Source of the DNA: Dyella jiangningensis
GTDB taxonomy: Bacteria; Pseudomonadota; Gammaproteobacteria; Xanthomonadales; Rhodanobacteraceae
Assembly: GCA_000632805.1 (NCBI GenBank)
Contig: CP007444.1
Coordinates: 2,406,772-2,470,771, forward strand
Direction of reading: 5' to 3'
DNA: 64,000 bases
The notes below the pieces were generated by a model, which saw only the letters and a list, made by a program, of their open reading frames with translations, searched no databases and was not told the origin of the DNA. This document shows, piece by piece, positions 19,152 through 32,754 of the stretch. The position numbers were made by a program, and so were the translations under genes. Position 1 is the first letter of the stretch; each line of letters starts with the position of its first letter.

Positions 19152-19339
19152 AAAAGTAACCCAAAGAAAACGGCCTTCAGAGCCAGAGCTCGTAGCGATA
19201 TGAGGAATAAAGCCTGAGTACCGAGGCCAGCCGGGTTACGCTCGTTACTACCTCAAACGGAGCCGCTACACCGCAACGCGCCAATGCGAAGAGGACTTAA
19301 AGCAGGCTCTCGGATTGCAGCCGCGTGGGCGAGCAGAAT

Positions 19340-20353
19340 TTACGTCCTCGCCAGCTCCCTCACCACCGTCGTCGCATAAGCACCGGCCGGCAGCTCGAAG
19401 CTCAACTCCAGCGCATCGCTTTCCAGCCATCGCCAGTTGAGGTTACGAGGAATCATGCGCAGCGCGCGGCGCTCCTGATCCATCTTGGCGGCGACCAGAC
19501 CATCGGAAAGATCGGCATTTGCCGCCGCCACCGCGTTCTCCAGTGCAGCCACGTCCGCCTGGGCGGGCGTATCGCCTCGGCCCCACAGCGGGCCCGAGGG
19601 ATGGATATCGCCTTTCGCCAGTCGCTCGGACAGCACCGCATCGAACGGTTCGGGACCAAACCACGAGCGCGAGCCATCCAGCGCCCAGATCTCGCCTTCC
19701 ATCGGCGAATCCCAGCTACCCTGCTCCACGCGTGCGGCCAGCACGGCATTGAAGATGTGTGAGCGTGCCGCGGAGAGGAGGAAATGTCGCTTGTCGCGAT
19801 CGACACGGCGTCCCGCGAACATGGCCCTGGCCTGCGCGACATTGCCGCCTTCGCGGCCGAAGCGCTGCTCGCCGAAGTAATTGGGCACGCCGCGTTGCGC
19901 GATCTGGCCGAGTACCTGCTCGGCCACGCCGCGATCGCCCTGGACGTCGCGCAGCACCAGCACGAAACGGTTGCCACGCAATGCGCCGCGCTTCAACTTG
20001 CGCTTGTGACGTGTGGCCGCCAGCACCTTCACTTCTGTATGCGGGAACGTGGACCAATCGGGGTCAGGCTTGCCCGCCAGCTGCACCGAGAAGGTCTGTC
20101 TCGTGACAGCATGGCGATCCTTCAACCCGGCGTAACCCACATTGAGCGGCGGCACGCCCGCGAAACGCGCCAGCTCCTTCGCCACCCAGTCGGTATTGGA
20201 GCCACGCTTCTCTACCCACAGCAGTGCGTGCTCGCCTTCGCCGTCCGCGTCATAACCGAGGATTTCCTCAACCTGGAAATCTTCCGGGGCAGCACGCAGC
20301 ACCGCGGTCAGCGACGGGTTGCCATAGGCATAGGGTAGTTCGAGATCGGACAT
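19340..20353 (-). CDS. truD: tRNA pseudouridine(13) synthase TruD
   Basis: A 337-residue pseudouridine synthase that modifies U13 of tRNA-Glu. The catalytic Asp79 lies in YAGLKDRHAVTRQ, and the TruD-specific insertion and the RGVPNYFGEQRFG segment are present. Length is near E. coli (349). It follows mgtE by 57 bases on the same strand, continuing the ispD-ispF-truD order of gammaproteobacteria with mgtE inserted. Confidence 0.96.
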   Translation of the reverse strand: MSDLELPYAYGNPSLTAVLRAAPEDFQVEEILGYDADGEGEHALLWVEKRGSNTDWVAKELARFAGVPPLNVGYAGLKDRHAVTRQTFSVQLAGKPDPDWSTFPHTEVKVLAATRHKRKLKRGALRGNRFVLVLRDVQGDRGVAEQVLGQIAQRGVPNYFGEQRFGREGGNVAQARAMFAGRRVDRDKRHFLLSAARSHIFNAVLAARVEQGSWDSPMEGEIWALDGSRSWFGPEPFDAVLSERLAKGDIHPSGPLWGRGDTPAQADVAALENAVAAANADLSDGLVAAKMDQERRALRMIPRNLNWRWLESDALELSFELPAGAYATTVVRELART

Positions 20354-20410
20354 GGGACTCCACCGGACAACGCCGGCATCAACGGAAAGGTCAGGCGCGC
20401 AGCCAGCGCA

Positions 20411-21829
20411 TTACATCAGGAACAGCGTGGCGAGGCCGAGAAAAATGAAGAAGCCGCCCGAGTCGGTCATGGCGGTGATCATCACGCTGGAACCCAGCGC
20501 GGGATCGCGCCCGAGCTTCGTCATCAGCATGGGAATGGCCACGCCGCAGAATGCGGCCAATACGAGGTTGAGCGTCATGGCGGCGGTCATCACCACGCCC
20601 AGGTGCGGATTGTCGTAGAGCAGCCACGCCACCGTGCCGATCACGCCTCCCCAAACGAGACCATTGACCAGCGCCACGATGATTTCCTTGCCCCACAGGC
20701 GCCGCGCGCTCGCAGGAGAAATCTGGTCCAGCGCCAGCGCGCGCACGATCATGGTGATGGTCTGGTTGCCGGAATTGCCGCCGATGCCGGCCACGATGGG
20801 CATCAAGGCAGCAAGCGCCACCAGATGCTGGATGGAGCCTTCGAAAAGACCGATGACACGCGAGGCGATGAAAGCGGTAACGAGGTTGATCGCCAGCCAC
20901 GCCCAGCGGTTGCGCACCGACTTCCAGGCCGAGGCGAAAATGTCTTCTTCCTCGCGCAAGCCGCCACGACTCAGCGCTTCGCTTTCGCTCTCCTCGCGCA
21001 GCACGTCCACCATCGCGTCGATGGTGATGCGGCCGATCAGGTGGCCGCTGCCATCGACGACGGGCGCGGTGACCAGGTCGTAGCGCTCGAAGGCTTGCGC
21101 CGTCTCGTAGGCATCGTCGGTGGGATGAAAAGTGTTGACGTCCGGTGCCATTACCTCGCTTACCTTTTTCTCGGGCGAGTTGATCAGCAGCCAATGCAGC
21201 GGCAGCACGCCGGTAAGCAGATTGTCCTGGTTGATCACGAACAGCTTGTCAGTCTGCTCGGGCAGTTCGTCGAACCGGCGCAGGTAGCGCAACACCGTCT
21301 CCAGCGTGATGTCTTCGCGGATGGTGACCATCTCGAAGTCCATCAAGGCACCGACCTGGTCGTCGGGATAAGACAACGCAGCCTGCACGCGCTCGCGCTG
21401 CTGCGCGCCGAGACTGGCCATCAGTTCGGGCAGTACCTCGGTCGGCAGGTCTTCGACAAGGTCAGCCAGCTCGTCGGCGTCCAACGGCTCGACGGCCGCG
21501 AGGATCTCGTGATCGTCCATGTCCGCGATGAGCGATTCGCGCACCGCATCGGAAACTTCCAGCAGGATCTCGCCGTCGCGATCCGCCTTCACCCGCTGCC
21601 AGACGGACAGGCGATTTTCAAGCGGCAGTGCTTCGAGTACGTACGCGATGTCCGCAGGATGCAATGCATCGAGCAGGCTCTGCAGCTCGACCTGGCTTTC
21701 GCGAAACGCCTGGTTGGCGTCGGGCTCGGAGGCCTGACCCAACTCGCGCAGCTTGCGTAGCAACTCGCCGATCAGGTCAAGCTGCTCGTGCAGGCGCGAA
21801 GCCGAGCCGCGGGCACCGGCCTCGCTCAT
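20411..21829 (-). CDS. mgtE: Magnesium transporter MgtE
   Basis: A 472-residue homodimeric Mg2+ channel. The N-terminal acidic MgtE domain (about 40-135), two CBS domains (about 140-265) and five transmembrane helices (about 285-472) are in the usual order. The pore signature is [13 protein letters not shown], and the last helices include [17 protein letters not shown]. The cytosolic part senses Mg2+ and gates the pore. The start at 21829 overlaps the ispF stop (ATGA). Confidence 0.95.
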   Translation of the reverse strand: MSEAGARGSASRLHEQLDLIGELLRKLRELGQASEPDANQAFRESQVELQSLLDALHPADIAYVLEALPLENRLSVWQRVKADRDGEILLEVSDAVRESLIADMDDHEILAAVEPLDADELADLVEDLPTEVLPELMASLGAQQRERVQAALSYPDDQVGALMDFEMVTIREDITLETVLRYLRRFDELPEQTDKLFVINQDNLLTGVLPLHWLLINSPEKKVSEVMAPDVNTFHPTDDAYETAQAFERYDLVTAPVVDGSGHLIGRITIDAMVDVLREESESEALSRGGLREEEDIFASAWKSVRNRWAWLAINLVTAFIASRVIGLFEGSIQHLVALAALMPIVAGIGGNSGNQTITMIVRALALDQISPASARRLWGKEIIVALVNGLVWGGVIGTVAWLLYDNPHLGVVMTAAMTLNLVLAAFCGVAIPMLMTKLGRDPALGSSVMITAMTDSGGFFIFLGLATLFLM

Positions 21830-22302
21830 GCCATGACCAGCAACACGCAGGCCTGGGCGGCGATGCCTTCGCCGCGACCGGTGAAGCCGAGCTTCTCGGT
21901 AGTGGTGGCCTTGATGCTCACGCGGCCGAGTTCGCATCCCAGTTCTTCGGCCACGGCTTCACGCATCGCCAGCGAGTGCGGCCCGACTTTGGGCGCTTCG
22001 CAGATCACCGTGACGTCGGCGTTGCCCAGGGCGTAACCCTGTTCGCGCATCAGCTTTGCGGCGTAACGAAGGAAGAGCCGGCTGTCCGCGTTCCGCCATT
22101 GCTCCTGGCTCGGCGGAAAGTGGCGACCGATATCGCCCATCGCCAGTGCGCCGAAGATGGCATCGCACAGCGCATGGATCACCACGTCGCCGTCGGAATG
22201 AGCTACCACGCCACGGGTGTGCGGCACGCGCACGCCGCCCAGCATCACATGGTCACCTTCGCCGAAGATGTGGACGTCGAAGCCCTGGCCAATCCGCATC
22301 AT
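21826..22302 (-). CDS. ispF: 2-C-methyl-D-erythritol 2,4-cyclodiphosphate synthase
   Basis: A 158-residue trimeric zinc enzyme of the MEP isoprenoid pathway that forms the cyclodiphosphate from the CDP-ME phosphate. Zinc ligands are in GQGFDVHIF and [17 protein letters not shown]. Length equals E. coli (159). It follows ispD by 23 bases and overlaps mgtE by four. Confidence 0.97.
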   Translation of the reverse strand: MMRIGQGFDVHIFGEGDHVMLGGVRVPHTRGVVAHSDGDVVIHALCDAIFGALAMGDIGRHFPPSQEQWRNADSRLFLRYAAKLMREQGYALGNADVTVICEAPKVGPHSLAMREAVAEELGCELGRVSIKATTTEKLGFTGRGEGIAAQACVLLVMA

Positions 22303-22325
22303 CGCGTTGCTCCTTTGAGCCTAGC

Positions 22326-23015
22326 TCACCTGGTACGCGGCAACAGAAACTCGGCCAGCGCGAAATCCGCGGCCGTCGTCACCTTGATGTTGTCCTCGGC
22401 GCCTTCGACCAGCAAAGGCGAGAAACCTGCACGTTCCATCGCCATCGCCTCATCGCTCACCGTGACACCGGCGTCCGATGCCGACTGCAGCGCCCGCGAA
22501 AGATCGCCCCGGCGGAACATCTGCGGCGTGAAGGCGCGCCAGCGATGGTCACGCGGTTCGGTTTCATGGCTGCGCCCATCGGAGCCTGCGCGCTTGAGCG
22601 TATCGCGCAGCGGCGCGCCCAGCAGGCCGCCGCCGGCCGGAATGCCCTTGACGATCAGCCGGGCGATGTCGGCCTCGCGTACGCAGGGACGCGCAGCGTC
22701 GTGCACGAGCACGAAGGCATCTTCAGCGACATCCTTGGGCAGTGCCCTGAGCCCGGCAAGAACCGAGTCGCAGCGCTCGGCACCGCCGATGGCGGTCAGC
22801 ACCGGCTTGCCGCCGAGCCGGTCGATGGACGGCCAGAGCTCATCGCCCGCACCGAGCACCACCATCAAACCGGCGACCGACGGATGCGCGGCCAGCCGGT
22901 CCAGCGTGTGCAGGATCAGCGGTCGCCCTGCCAGTGGCAGGTATTGCTTGGGAAGATCGCCACCGACCCGCGTGCCGCGACCTGCTGCCGGCACTACACA
23001 CCACAGGGCCGTCAT
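22326..23015 (-). CDS. ispD: 2-C-methyl-D-erythritol 4-phosphate cytidylyltransferase
   Basis: A 229-residue enzyme that joins CTP and MEP in isoprenoid synthesis. The nucleotide-binding motif is PAAGRGTRVGGDLPKQYL, and the family segments VLVHDAARPCV and ADIARLI follow. The first 40 residues of the reverse-strand product fit the family start at 23015. It is one base from ftsB. Confidence 0.97.
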   Translation of the reverse strand: MTALWCVVPAAGRGTRVGGDLPKQYLPLAGRPLILHTLDRLAAHPSVAGLMVVLGAGDELWPSIDRLGGKPVLTAIGGAERCDSVLAGLRALPKDVAEDAFVLVHDAARPCVREADIARLIVKGIPAGGGLLGAPLRDTLKRAGSDGRSHETEPRDHRWRAFTPQMFRRGDLSRALQSASDAGVTVSDEAMAMERAGFSPLLVEGAEDNIKVTTAADFALAEFLLPRTR

Positions 23016-23016
23016 A

Positions 23017-23340
23017 TCAATGACCGCCGGTGGATGCGGCCGGCGCAGGCGCCTGATTGGCGCCCGGCTTTTCGACCACCTGGTAGAACGTCTCGCCCGG
23101 CTTGATCAGGCCCAGTTCGGCGCGAGCGCGAGCTTCGACGGCCTGCTCGCCGTGCTTGAGGTCGTCCACGTCCGCGCCCAATGCCTGATTGCGCTGCAGC
23201 AGCTTGTCGTTGTCCTCACCCTGCTTCTTGACGGCCGCGCGCAAGGTCTCCACCTCGCGCACGCCGCCATTGCCGTGCCACAGCTTCATCTGCAGCGCGA
23301 TCAGCAGAACGATAAGGACCAGTGCGACCCAACGCAGCAT
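23017..23340 (-). CDS. ftsB: Cell division protein FtsB
   Basis: A 107-residue bitopic divisome protein that pairs with FtsL and FtsQ. It has a transmembrane helix at about 3-19 (RWVALVLIVLLIALQM), a coiled coil (about 28-65) and the C-terminal RAELGLIKPGETFYQ motif. A Pro/Ala-rich tail follows. The gene order eno-ftsB-ispD is conserved in gammaproteobacteria. Longer in-frame upstream extension lacks homology; the ATG at 23340 gives the standard N-terminus. Confidence 0.94.
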   Translation of the reverse strand: MLRWVALVLIVLLIALQMKLWHGNGGVREVETLRAAVKKQGEDNDKLLQRNQALGADVDDLKHGEQAVEARARAELGLIKPGETFYQVVEKPGANQAPAPAASTGGH

Positions 23341-23359
23341 CGGCGATCGTCGCTCCCTG

Positions 23360-27782
<4,423 letters not shown>

Positions 27783-29570
27783 ATGAATAGAGGAAAAGGA
27801 ATTCTTGCGACATCGTTGCTTGTGGCGGCGCTGATAGGTGGCGTCTATCTCGCCAACTGGCTGACGCTGTGGCTGCTGGAGCTCAGGGGCACCCCCTCGG
27901 GCTGGGACACGTGGTGGCAATACTTCCAGGCGAAGAACCTGCCTAAGTTTGCCCCTTTTGCCACCAAGATCCGGCTGGCAGGCAGCATTGGCTTTGGCAT
28001 ACCCATCATAGGCTGGCTGCTGCTGTTGATTCCGATGTTCCGCCCCAGGGAACAGTCGCTGCATGGCGACGCCAGCTTTGCCGGCATGCACGACCTGAAA
28101 AAGGCCGGCCTGCTGACACGAACCCCGCAGAGCCTCCTCATCGGCAAGTTCAAAGGCCGGCATCTATGGCTGGGTGGCGCACAACACGTTATCGCCATCG
28201 CCCCTACTCGTACCGGCAAAACTACCAGCCTGGCCATCCCCGTACTGCTGACCTATCAGCATTCCATGGTCGTACTCGATCTCAAAGGTGAGCTGCGCAA
28301 AGCTACCAGCGGACAGCGCAAAGCCATGGGCCAATGCATTTACGTCTGGGCCCCATACGACGACGACGGAAGGACCCATCGTTTCAACCCCTTCACCCTG
28401 CTCGCCGGCATGGACCAAGCCAAGCGCATGGGCGAAATCCAGACCATCGCCGCCATCCTCTATCCGGATGAGCCTGGCAAAGACCCGTTCTGGACATCCC
28501 AAAGCCGAGCAGCCTTCACGGGGTTCACCTGCTTCATGTTCGAGGCATGGGATCGGTCCTGGCGCATGGGCCTTCCTTCTGACCCCAATACAGTCGAGGA
28601 CTTTCCCAGCTTCGAGCGCATCCTGCGGCTCTCGGCGGGCGCACTCGGCTTGGGCACGAAGAATCTGTTGCAGACCATCATCGACGACACGACAACTTAC
28701 GCCTACGTCAGCCCACAAACCCGCACTGTGTTCAACAACCTCGCCGGCTTGGCAGAGCAGACCTTCAGCTCCGTCATCGCGACCATGCAGGCACCCCTGC
28801 AACAGTTCTTGAGTCCCGTACTGGCCGCGGCCACTAACGCCACGGATTTTGACATCACCAGTTTCCGCAGGCGGCCCACCACACTCTACGTCGACATCCC
28901 CACCAACAAGCTGGACGAAAGCGGCAAGCTGCTCAACATCTTCTTCAGCTCGGTCATCGGCAACAACCTTGGCAAGCAACTGGGCGAAGAACCGGGCCTG
29001 AAATATCAAATGCTCATGCTCATGGACGAGTTCACCGCCATGGGCCGAGTGGATGTGTGGTCCAAGCGCATCTCCATTTCCGCCAGCTACGGTGTCCGCG
29101 ATCTGTGCATCGTTCAGAGCCGCGCCCAACTGCGCTCAGTCTATGGCGACAATGATGCGCAAAACTTCATTACCAACCACGGCGCGCAGGTGGTATTCAC
29201 GCCACGCGAACAAAGCGACGCCAATGAATACAGCGAAATGCTGGGTTACAAGACGCTGCGCCGTAAACAGGAAAGCCGAAGCCATGGCGGCGGCAGTGGC
29301 CAGACATCAATCAGCTACACCGAAGAGCGTCGGGCGCTGTTGCTGCCGCAGGAAATCAAAGAACTCCCAGCAGATGACGAACTGATCTTCTACGAAGGCT
29401 GCAAGCCCATCCGCGCCCAGAAGAACTGGTTCTTCAAGGACAAGACATTTAAGCAGTGCACGTCCCTCGCACCCGTCGTGATACCCGCACGCGAAAGACC
29501 GGCAGCTTACGTGGCAACCGAAATCCGCCTCGCTGATGATCTCGCAAAGACTTTGGCTTCAGGCGGCTAA
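27783..29570 (+). CDS. virD4: Type IV secretion coupling protein VirD4
   Basis: A 595-residue VirD4/TraG-family ATPase that recruits substrates to a type IV secretion channel. Two transmembrane helices near the N-terminus (about 7-32 and 66-86) flank a short periplasmic loop. Walker A is APTRTGKTTS (about 140-149) and Walker B is MLMLMDEF (about 410-417). The all-alpha region lies between. GGAG is eight bases before the ATG. In Xanthomonadales this protein delivers toxins bearing XVIPCD domains into rival bacteria; here it is followed by an apparent effector/immunity pair but no virB genes. Length is a little above that of the Xanthomonas protein as I remember it (about 560). Confidence 0.92.
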   Translation: MNRGKGILATSLLVAALIGGVYLANWLTLWLLELRGTPSGWDTWWQYFQAKNLPKFAPFATKIRLAGSIGFGIPIIGWLLLLIPMFRPREQSLHGDASFAGMHDLKKAGLLTRTPQSLLIGKFKGRHLWLGGAQHVIAIAPTRTGKTTSLAIPVLLTYQHSMVVLDLKGELRKATSGQRKAMGQCIYVWAPYDDDGRTHRFNPFTLLAGMDQAKRMGEIQTIAAILYPDEPGKDPFWTSQSRAAFTGFTCFMFEAWDRSWRMGLPSDPNTVEDFPSFERILRLSAGALGLGTKNLLQTIIDDTTTYAYVSPQTRTVFNNLAGLAEQTFSSVIATMQAPLQQFLSPVLAAATNATDFDITSFRRRPTTLYVDIPTNKLDESGKLLNIFFSSVIGNNLGKQLGEEPGLKYQMLMLMDEFTAMGRVDVWSKRISISASYGVRDLCIVQSRAQLRSVYGDNDAQNFITNHGAQVVFTPREQSDANEYSEMLGYKTLRRKQESRSHGGGSGQTSISYTEERRALLLPQEIKELPADDELIFYEGCKPIRAQKNWFFKDKTFKQCTSLAPVVIPARERPAAYVATEIRLADDLAKTLASGG

Positions 29571-29642
29571 CGCCAGCGCCTCCGAAAAGATAGGGCAACT
29601 GTAAACTCATGCACTGCAACCGACGACCAGGAAGGCATGGTC

Positions 29643-30101
29643 ATGGCCGCTCGTGATAAACCTCGTAAAGACAAGCTGCAGCCGTTCATACCCAGCCAGC
29701 CGATGCCCCGTACGCCACCATCAGAGGACTGCGAGTGGATGCGCAATGCCGTTAGTGGCCGCTGGCACCTATTCCGAAAAATGACGGAAGAAGAGCGCAT
29801 CCATCTAGGTCGCCAGCCGCCTCGACTGGAACGGGAACCCGATCCAGACATCCGCCGCTTCATTGAGGAAGAAGAAGCACGCCCGTCATCGATCATTCCC
29901 GTACATCACGCTGCCGCACCAGATCCATTCCACGACCTGCAACTCCTGCGCGACTTGGCGATCATCAACGAACAGACCGTAAAGAAATTGGGGCCGCTGC
30001 CAGAGGCCGGAATGCCGGTGCGTGAGAAGCGCAAACCCAGGCTGCGACCGCCGGATGCTATGCCAGTGGAGGCATGCGTCAACTCACAGGAGACTGACGA
30101 T
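29643..30101 (+). CDS. Unrecognised 153-residue reading frame running in frame into the lipoprotein
   Basis: From the ATG at 29643 (AGGAAGG seven bases upstream) the frame is open for 153 codons and continues without a stop into the lipoprotein that ends at 30713, so the formal gene is 29643-30713. The product is charged and Pro/Arg/Glu rich (for example HLGRQPPRLEREPDPDIRRF, then FIEEEEARPSS), with no membrane segment. I do not recognise it. A TGA lies at 30095-30097 in another frame, four bases before the lipoprotein ATG, so an indel may have fused two originally separate genes, or the upstream part may be an independent ORF of chance length. It is 72 bases after virD4. Confidence 0.45.
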
Positions 30102-30713
30102 ATGAAGATAAAGCAACTGGCTGCTGCGGCGATAGCAGCGAGTGCACTAGCAGCTTGCCAGCCTGCGCAGCTTCCAGAATACAAACGGAATCCGCATCCA
30201 AAAGAGCATTACGAAATTATAGTGACCGTAGTGAACGCGCCAGGCCCTCTCAACGCTATTTTGGGAGGCGCTCATTATGAAGCTCCCAACTGCTTCTATT
30301 CCGTAGCTCCGAGTATGGGGGCTGGACTTTCCAACCCTAACTACAGAAAGCAAATCGTGTTCAACCGTGTATCGGACAGCCGGTGGGCTGGTGATTTCTA
30401 CGCTGACGGAATGATCGACGATGACTATGGCATGGCCGGCGGGACATGCCACTGGCGACTTCGAAGTGCGGGGGCTGTATTGCGGGCAACGGGTGCAAAG
30501 GGCGAAACAATATATGGCGTGTCTTTAGACGAAGAACAGATTAGAGCCCAGCACAGCGAGACAACGTATTTCAGCAAAATGGGTTATCCGCGAGACCAGG
30601 TCATTTCTGACTACAAAGAAGCCGGTCAGACTAACCGCGAGTGGTTTGGCCCTAGCGTTGCTGATGATGCCCTGTTCACCATTACCCTTACTGTCAGGAA
30701 GCTTGCCCAATGA
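30102..30713 (+). CDS. Periplasmic lipoprotein, candidate immunity protein
   Basis: A 203-residue protein if translated from the ATG at 30102, which has AGGAG about eleven bases upstream. The first 18 residues are a lipoprotein signal peptide ending in the lipobox LAAC (Cys19). The mature part contains VVNAPGPLNAILGGAHYEA and GGTCHWRLRSAG, blocks that I associate with small immunity-type lipoproteins beside toxin genes in this group. It would sit in the periplasm and neutralise the lipase encoded directly after it, with which it shares an ATGA overlap. In-frame continuity with the upstream ORF leaves the start open. GC content and codons (ATA, AGA present) are lower in GC than neighbours. Confidence 0.75.
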   Translation: MKIKQLAAAAIAASALAACQPAQLPEYKRNPHPKEHYEIIVTVVNAPGPLNAILGGAHYEAPNCFYSVAPSMGAGLSNPNYRKQIVFNRVSDSRWAGDFYADGMIDDDYGMAGGTCHWRLRSAGAVLRATGAKGETIYGVSLDEEQIRAQHSETTYFSKMGYPRDQVISDYKEAGQTNREWFGPSVADDALFTITLTVRKLAQ

Positions 30714-32251
30714 GCCTGCGTAGTCAGGATTATGCTGAGTTATCGGCCGATTCTTATAAAAAGCCGGATGCCCGTGACGGGGACGAAGACGGCAGCATCT
30801 CCGTCGGCGGTGTGACATATAAGGTCATTGATTACATGGATCGCCCTTCTGGCTACCAGGGCACGATCTACCAATGCATGGACACCGACGAAATTGTGGT
30901 TGCGCACCGAGGCACCGAATTTGACAAGGGGCTGAAAGCGGCGATCCAGGACGGTATTTGGACCGATGGCAGCATGGTGACCCAACGCGTCAACCACCAG
31001 GCCAACGATGCCATCGAATTGACCAAGCGTGCGTTGGATTTTGCACAACAATACGCTGCGAGAAACCCCAGCAGCCCTCCACCAGAAGTCACCGTCACCG
31101 GCCATTCCCTTGGCGGCACGCTGGCCGAAATCACCGCCCATCATTTCAATCTGCGTGGCGAAACCTTCAATGCCTACGGTGCGGCAAGTCTGGATCGTCG
31201 CATTCCGGAGGGCGGCGATCACGTCATCAATCACGTTATGGCCGGCGATGCGGTGAGTTCGGCCGCACCGCACTATGGGCAGGTGCGCATCTACGCCACC
31301 CGCCACGACATCGACGTACTGACCAGCCATGGATACTCCAAGGAGCACAGCCTGTCTGGCGGACACGGTGCGCTGGGCGCGGCCAAGGATATGGTGAGTG
31401 ACCATTTCATGACGAACTTCCTCAACAGGGATGGTGACGGCATGCCTCATCGTTCCGTGCTCAGGGATCCGCAGGCTAGTTTGTTTGCGCAGCAGGACAT
31501 GGACATGATTGCCGCCTACCGCCATGACGTCCAAGCCTTACGCATGGGTATCACCGTGGGTGCGCGGGGCCTTCAAGGTCTGGCCGAAGACGCTATCGAT
31601 GCCGCGCGGGGACCGTTGGCCGCCGGCGAACCCGCCAAGCGCGCGTTATCCACGAGCGAAGCGCCGAGGATGACAACGCTGGAGCAGGCTCGCCAGACGC
31701 TGACGCCTTTGGCTTCAACAGCTTCGGACCAGCGCCTTGATGCCGCGAACGTGGACACTTGGACAGCAAATCTCCACTCGACTGCTCACGTACCGGAACC
31801 GAATGTCGCTCGCGGTGTAGTGGCTGCATCGCCCGCAAACGTCCCACCTTCCGAGCCTGTCAATGCACCTGCAGCGATGCTTCGACCCTTCGGCGATCCC
31901 ACGCACCCCCAGCATGGGATGTATACGGAACTGGAGAAATTGCTTCCTGCAGGCACGTCGCCAGAGCGGCTGACTCAAGCTACCGCGACCTGTCATCAAG
32001 TCGGCATCGACAAGCCCCAAGACCTGGCCAGCATCATCGGCAGCGGCAACACCATTCTCTTCACTTCGCGCTCCGCTGTTTCCCGAATCGGCGAAATGAA
32101 CATGGGCCAGCCCGCGCCGAGCATTCAGCAGACCATGCAGCAGGTGCGACAGTTCGATCAACAGCACGAACAGCATCACGTCCAATTCCACTCGCAGCAA
32201 GCGCAGGCGAATACCCAATCACAGCAAGGTCAGACGCCGGTTGGGCGATAG
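30710..32251 (+). CDS. Lipase-like effector with C-terminal XVIPCD-like secretion domain
   Basis: A 513-residue protein with a lipase class 3/DUF2974-type N-terminal domain (about 1-260). The nucleophile elbow is VTGHSLGGTLAE (Ser133), and Asp180 in VMAGDAVSS with a His near 219 or 232 could complete the triad. There is no signal peptide. After an Ala/Pro-rich linker the last 120 residues hold PTHPQHGMYTELEKLL and a Gln-rich tail (70 or so residues rich in QQ and H), which resembles the XVIPCD domain that VirD4 recognises in Xanthomonadales. I infer a phospholipase effector delivered by a T4SS. The start overlaps the lipoprotein stop (ATGA). Confidence 0.82.
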   Translation: MSLRSQDYAELSADSYKKPDARDGDEDGSISVGGVTYKVIDYMDRPSGYQGTIYQCMDTDEIVVAHRGTEFDKGLKAAIQDGIWTDGSMVTQRVNHQANDAIELTKRALDFAQQYAARNPSSPPPEVTVTGHSLGGTLAEITAHHFNLRGETFNAYGAASLDRRIPEGGDHVINHVMAGDAVSSAAPHYGQVRIYATRHDIDVLTSHGYSKEHSLSGGHGALGAAKDMVSDHFMTNFLNRDGDGMPHRSVLRDPQASLFAQQDMDMIAAYRHDVQALRMGITVGARGLQGLAEDAIDAARGPLAAGEPAKRALSTSEAPRMTTLEQARQTLTPLASTASDQRLDAANVDTWTANLHSTAHVPEPNVARGVVAASPANVPPSEPVNAPAAMLRPFGDPTHPQHGMYTELEKLLPAGTSPERLTQATATCHQVGIDKPQDLASIIGSGNTILFTSRSAVSRIGEMNMGQPAPSIQQTMQQVRQFDQQHEQHHVQFHSQQAQANTQSQQGQTPVGR

Positions 32252-32319
32252 GTCGACTATCGCCACCTTCGATTCCGGCGATGAGTTGAGAAGAGTCAGT
32301 CTGCCTCACTCTCCGAACC

Positions 32320-32349
32320 AACCAAAACAAAAGGCGCCCGAAGGCGCCT
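32320..32349 (-). terminator. Terminator of the cyo operon
   Basis: AGGCGCC / GGCGCCT (32332-32338, 32343-32349), on the minus strand with a TTCG tetraloop, is followed by a T-rich tract (TTTTGTTTTGG). It lies 28 bases after the cyoD stop and between convergent transcripts. Confidence 0.85.
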
Positions 32350-32376
32350 CTGTTCTTAAGCCACCGATAGTCGGCC

Positions 32377-32754
32377 CTACTCCACCGGCATCATCTTCGA
32401 CGTCGGGTGCATCATGTTCACGTTCATGTTGTGCAGCACCCACAGCGAGCCGACCACCACGATGGCCAGGATTAGGAGGGTGAACAGCATGATGGCGAGG
32501 TTGCCGCGCTGCGAGGGCGACGTGCCCATGTGCAGGAAGCAGACCAACTGGACCACCAGCTGAGCCACGCCGAACACGATGATGCCCGGCATCATCAGAT
32601 CGTGCGGCACCAGGCCGCTCATGACCACGCCGAACGAGGCCAGGGTGAGCAGCACGGATAGCGCGAAGCCGATCAGGTAGGACTTGGTGCTGCCGTGGTC
32701 GGCGTGGGCGGCGTCGTGATGGGCCGCGTCGTGGGAATGGTGAGCGCCCGACAT
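32377..32754 (-). CDS. cyoD: Cytochrome bo3 ubiquinol oxidase subunit IV
   Basis: A 125-residue membrane subunit with three transmembrane helices. The N-terminus is His rich (AHHSHDAAHHDAAHADHG), then come the family segments SYLIGFALSVLLTLASFGVV and QLVVQLVCFLHM. It stabilises the oxidase complex. The start overlaps the cyoC stop (TGATG). It is the last gene of the operon, ahead of the terminator. Confidence 0.94.
   Translation of the reverse strand: MSGAHHSHDAAHHDAAHADHGSTKSYLIGFALSVLLTLASFGVVMSGLVPHDLMMPGIIVFGVAQLVVQLVCFLHMGTSPSQRGNLAIMLFTLLILAIVVVGSLWVLHNMNVNMMHPTSKMMPVE

Larger units (their letters stand above)
18767..19339. other. Repeat-rich intergenic region between smr and truD
   Basis: These 573 bases carry no convincing gene. 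They contain a single-arm copy of the extragenic palindrome (18802-18830), three tandem 25-base repeats (18955-19028), a further inverted copy of that repeat (19128-19151) and GC-rich short inverted repeats (GGGCGGAGGGCGGAACGCCC region near 19100). Confidence 0.7.

Noticed and set aside
30102-30713. Lipoprotein as VirB7 of the T4SS
   Set aside because: The mature protein is about 185 residues, far longer than VirB7, and it is coupled to a lipase, so an immunity role fits better.
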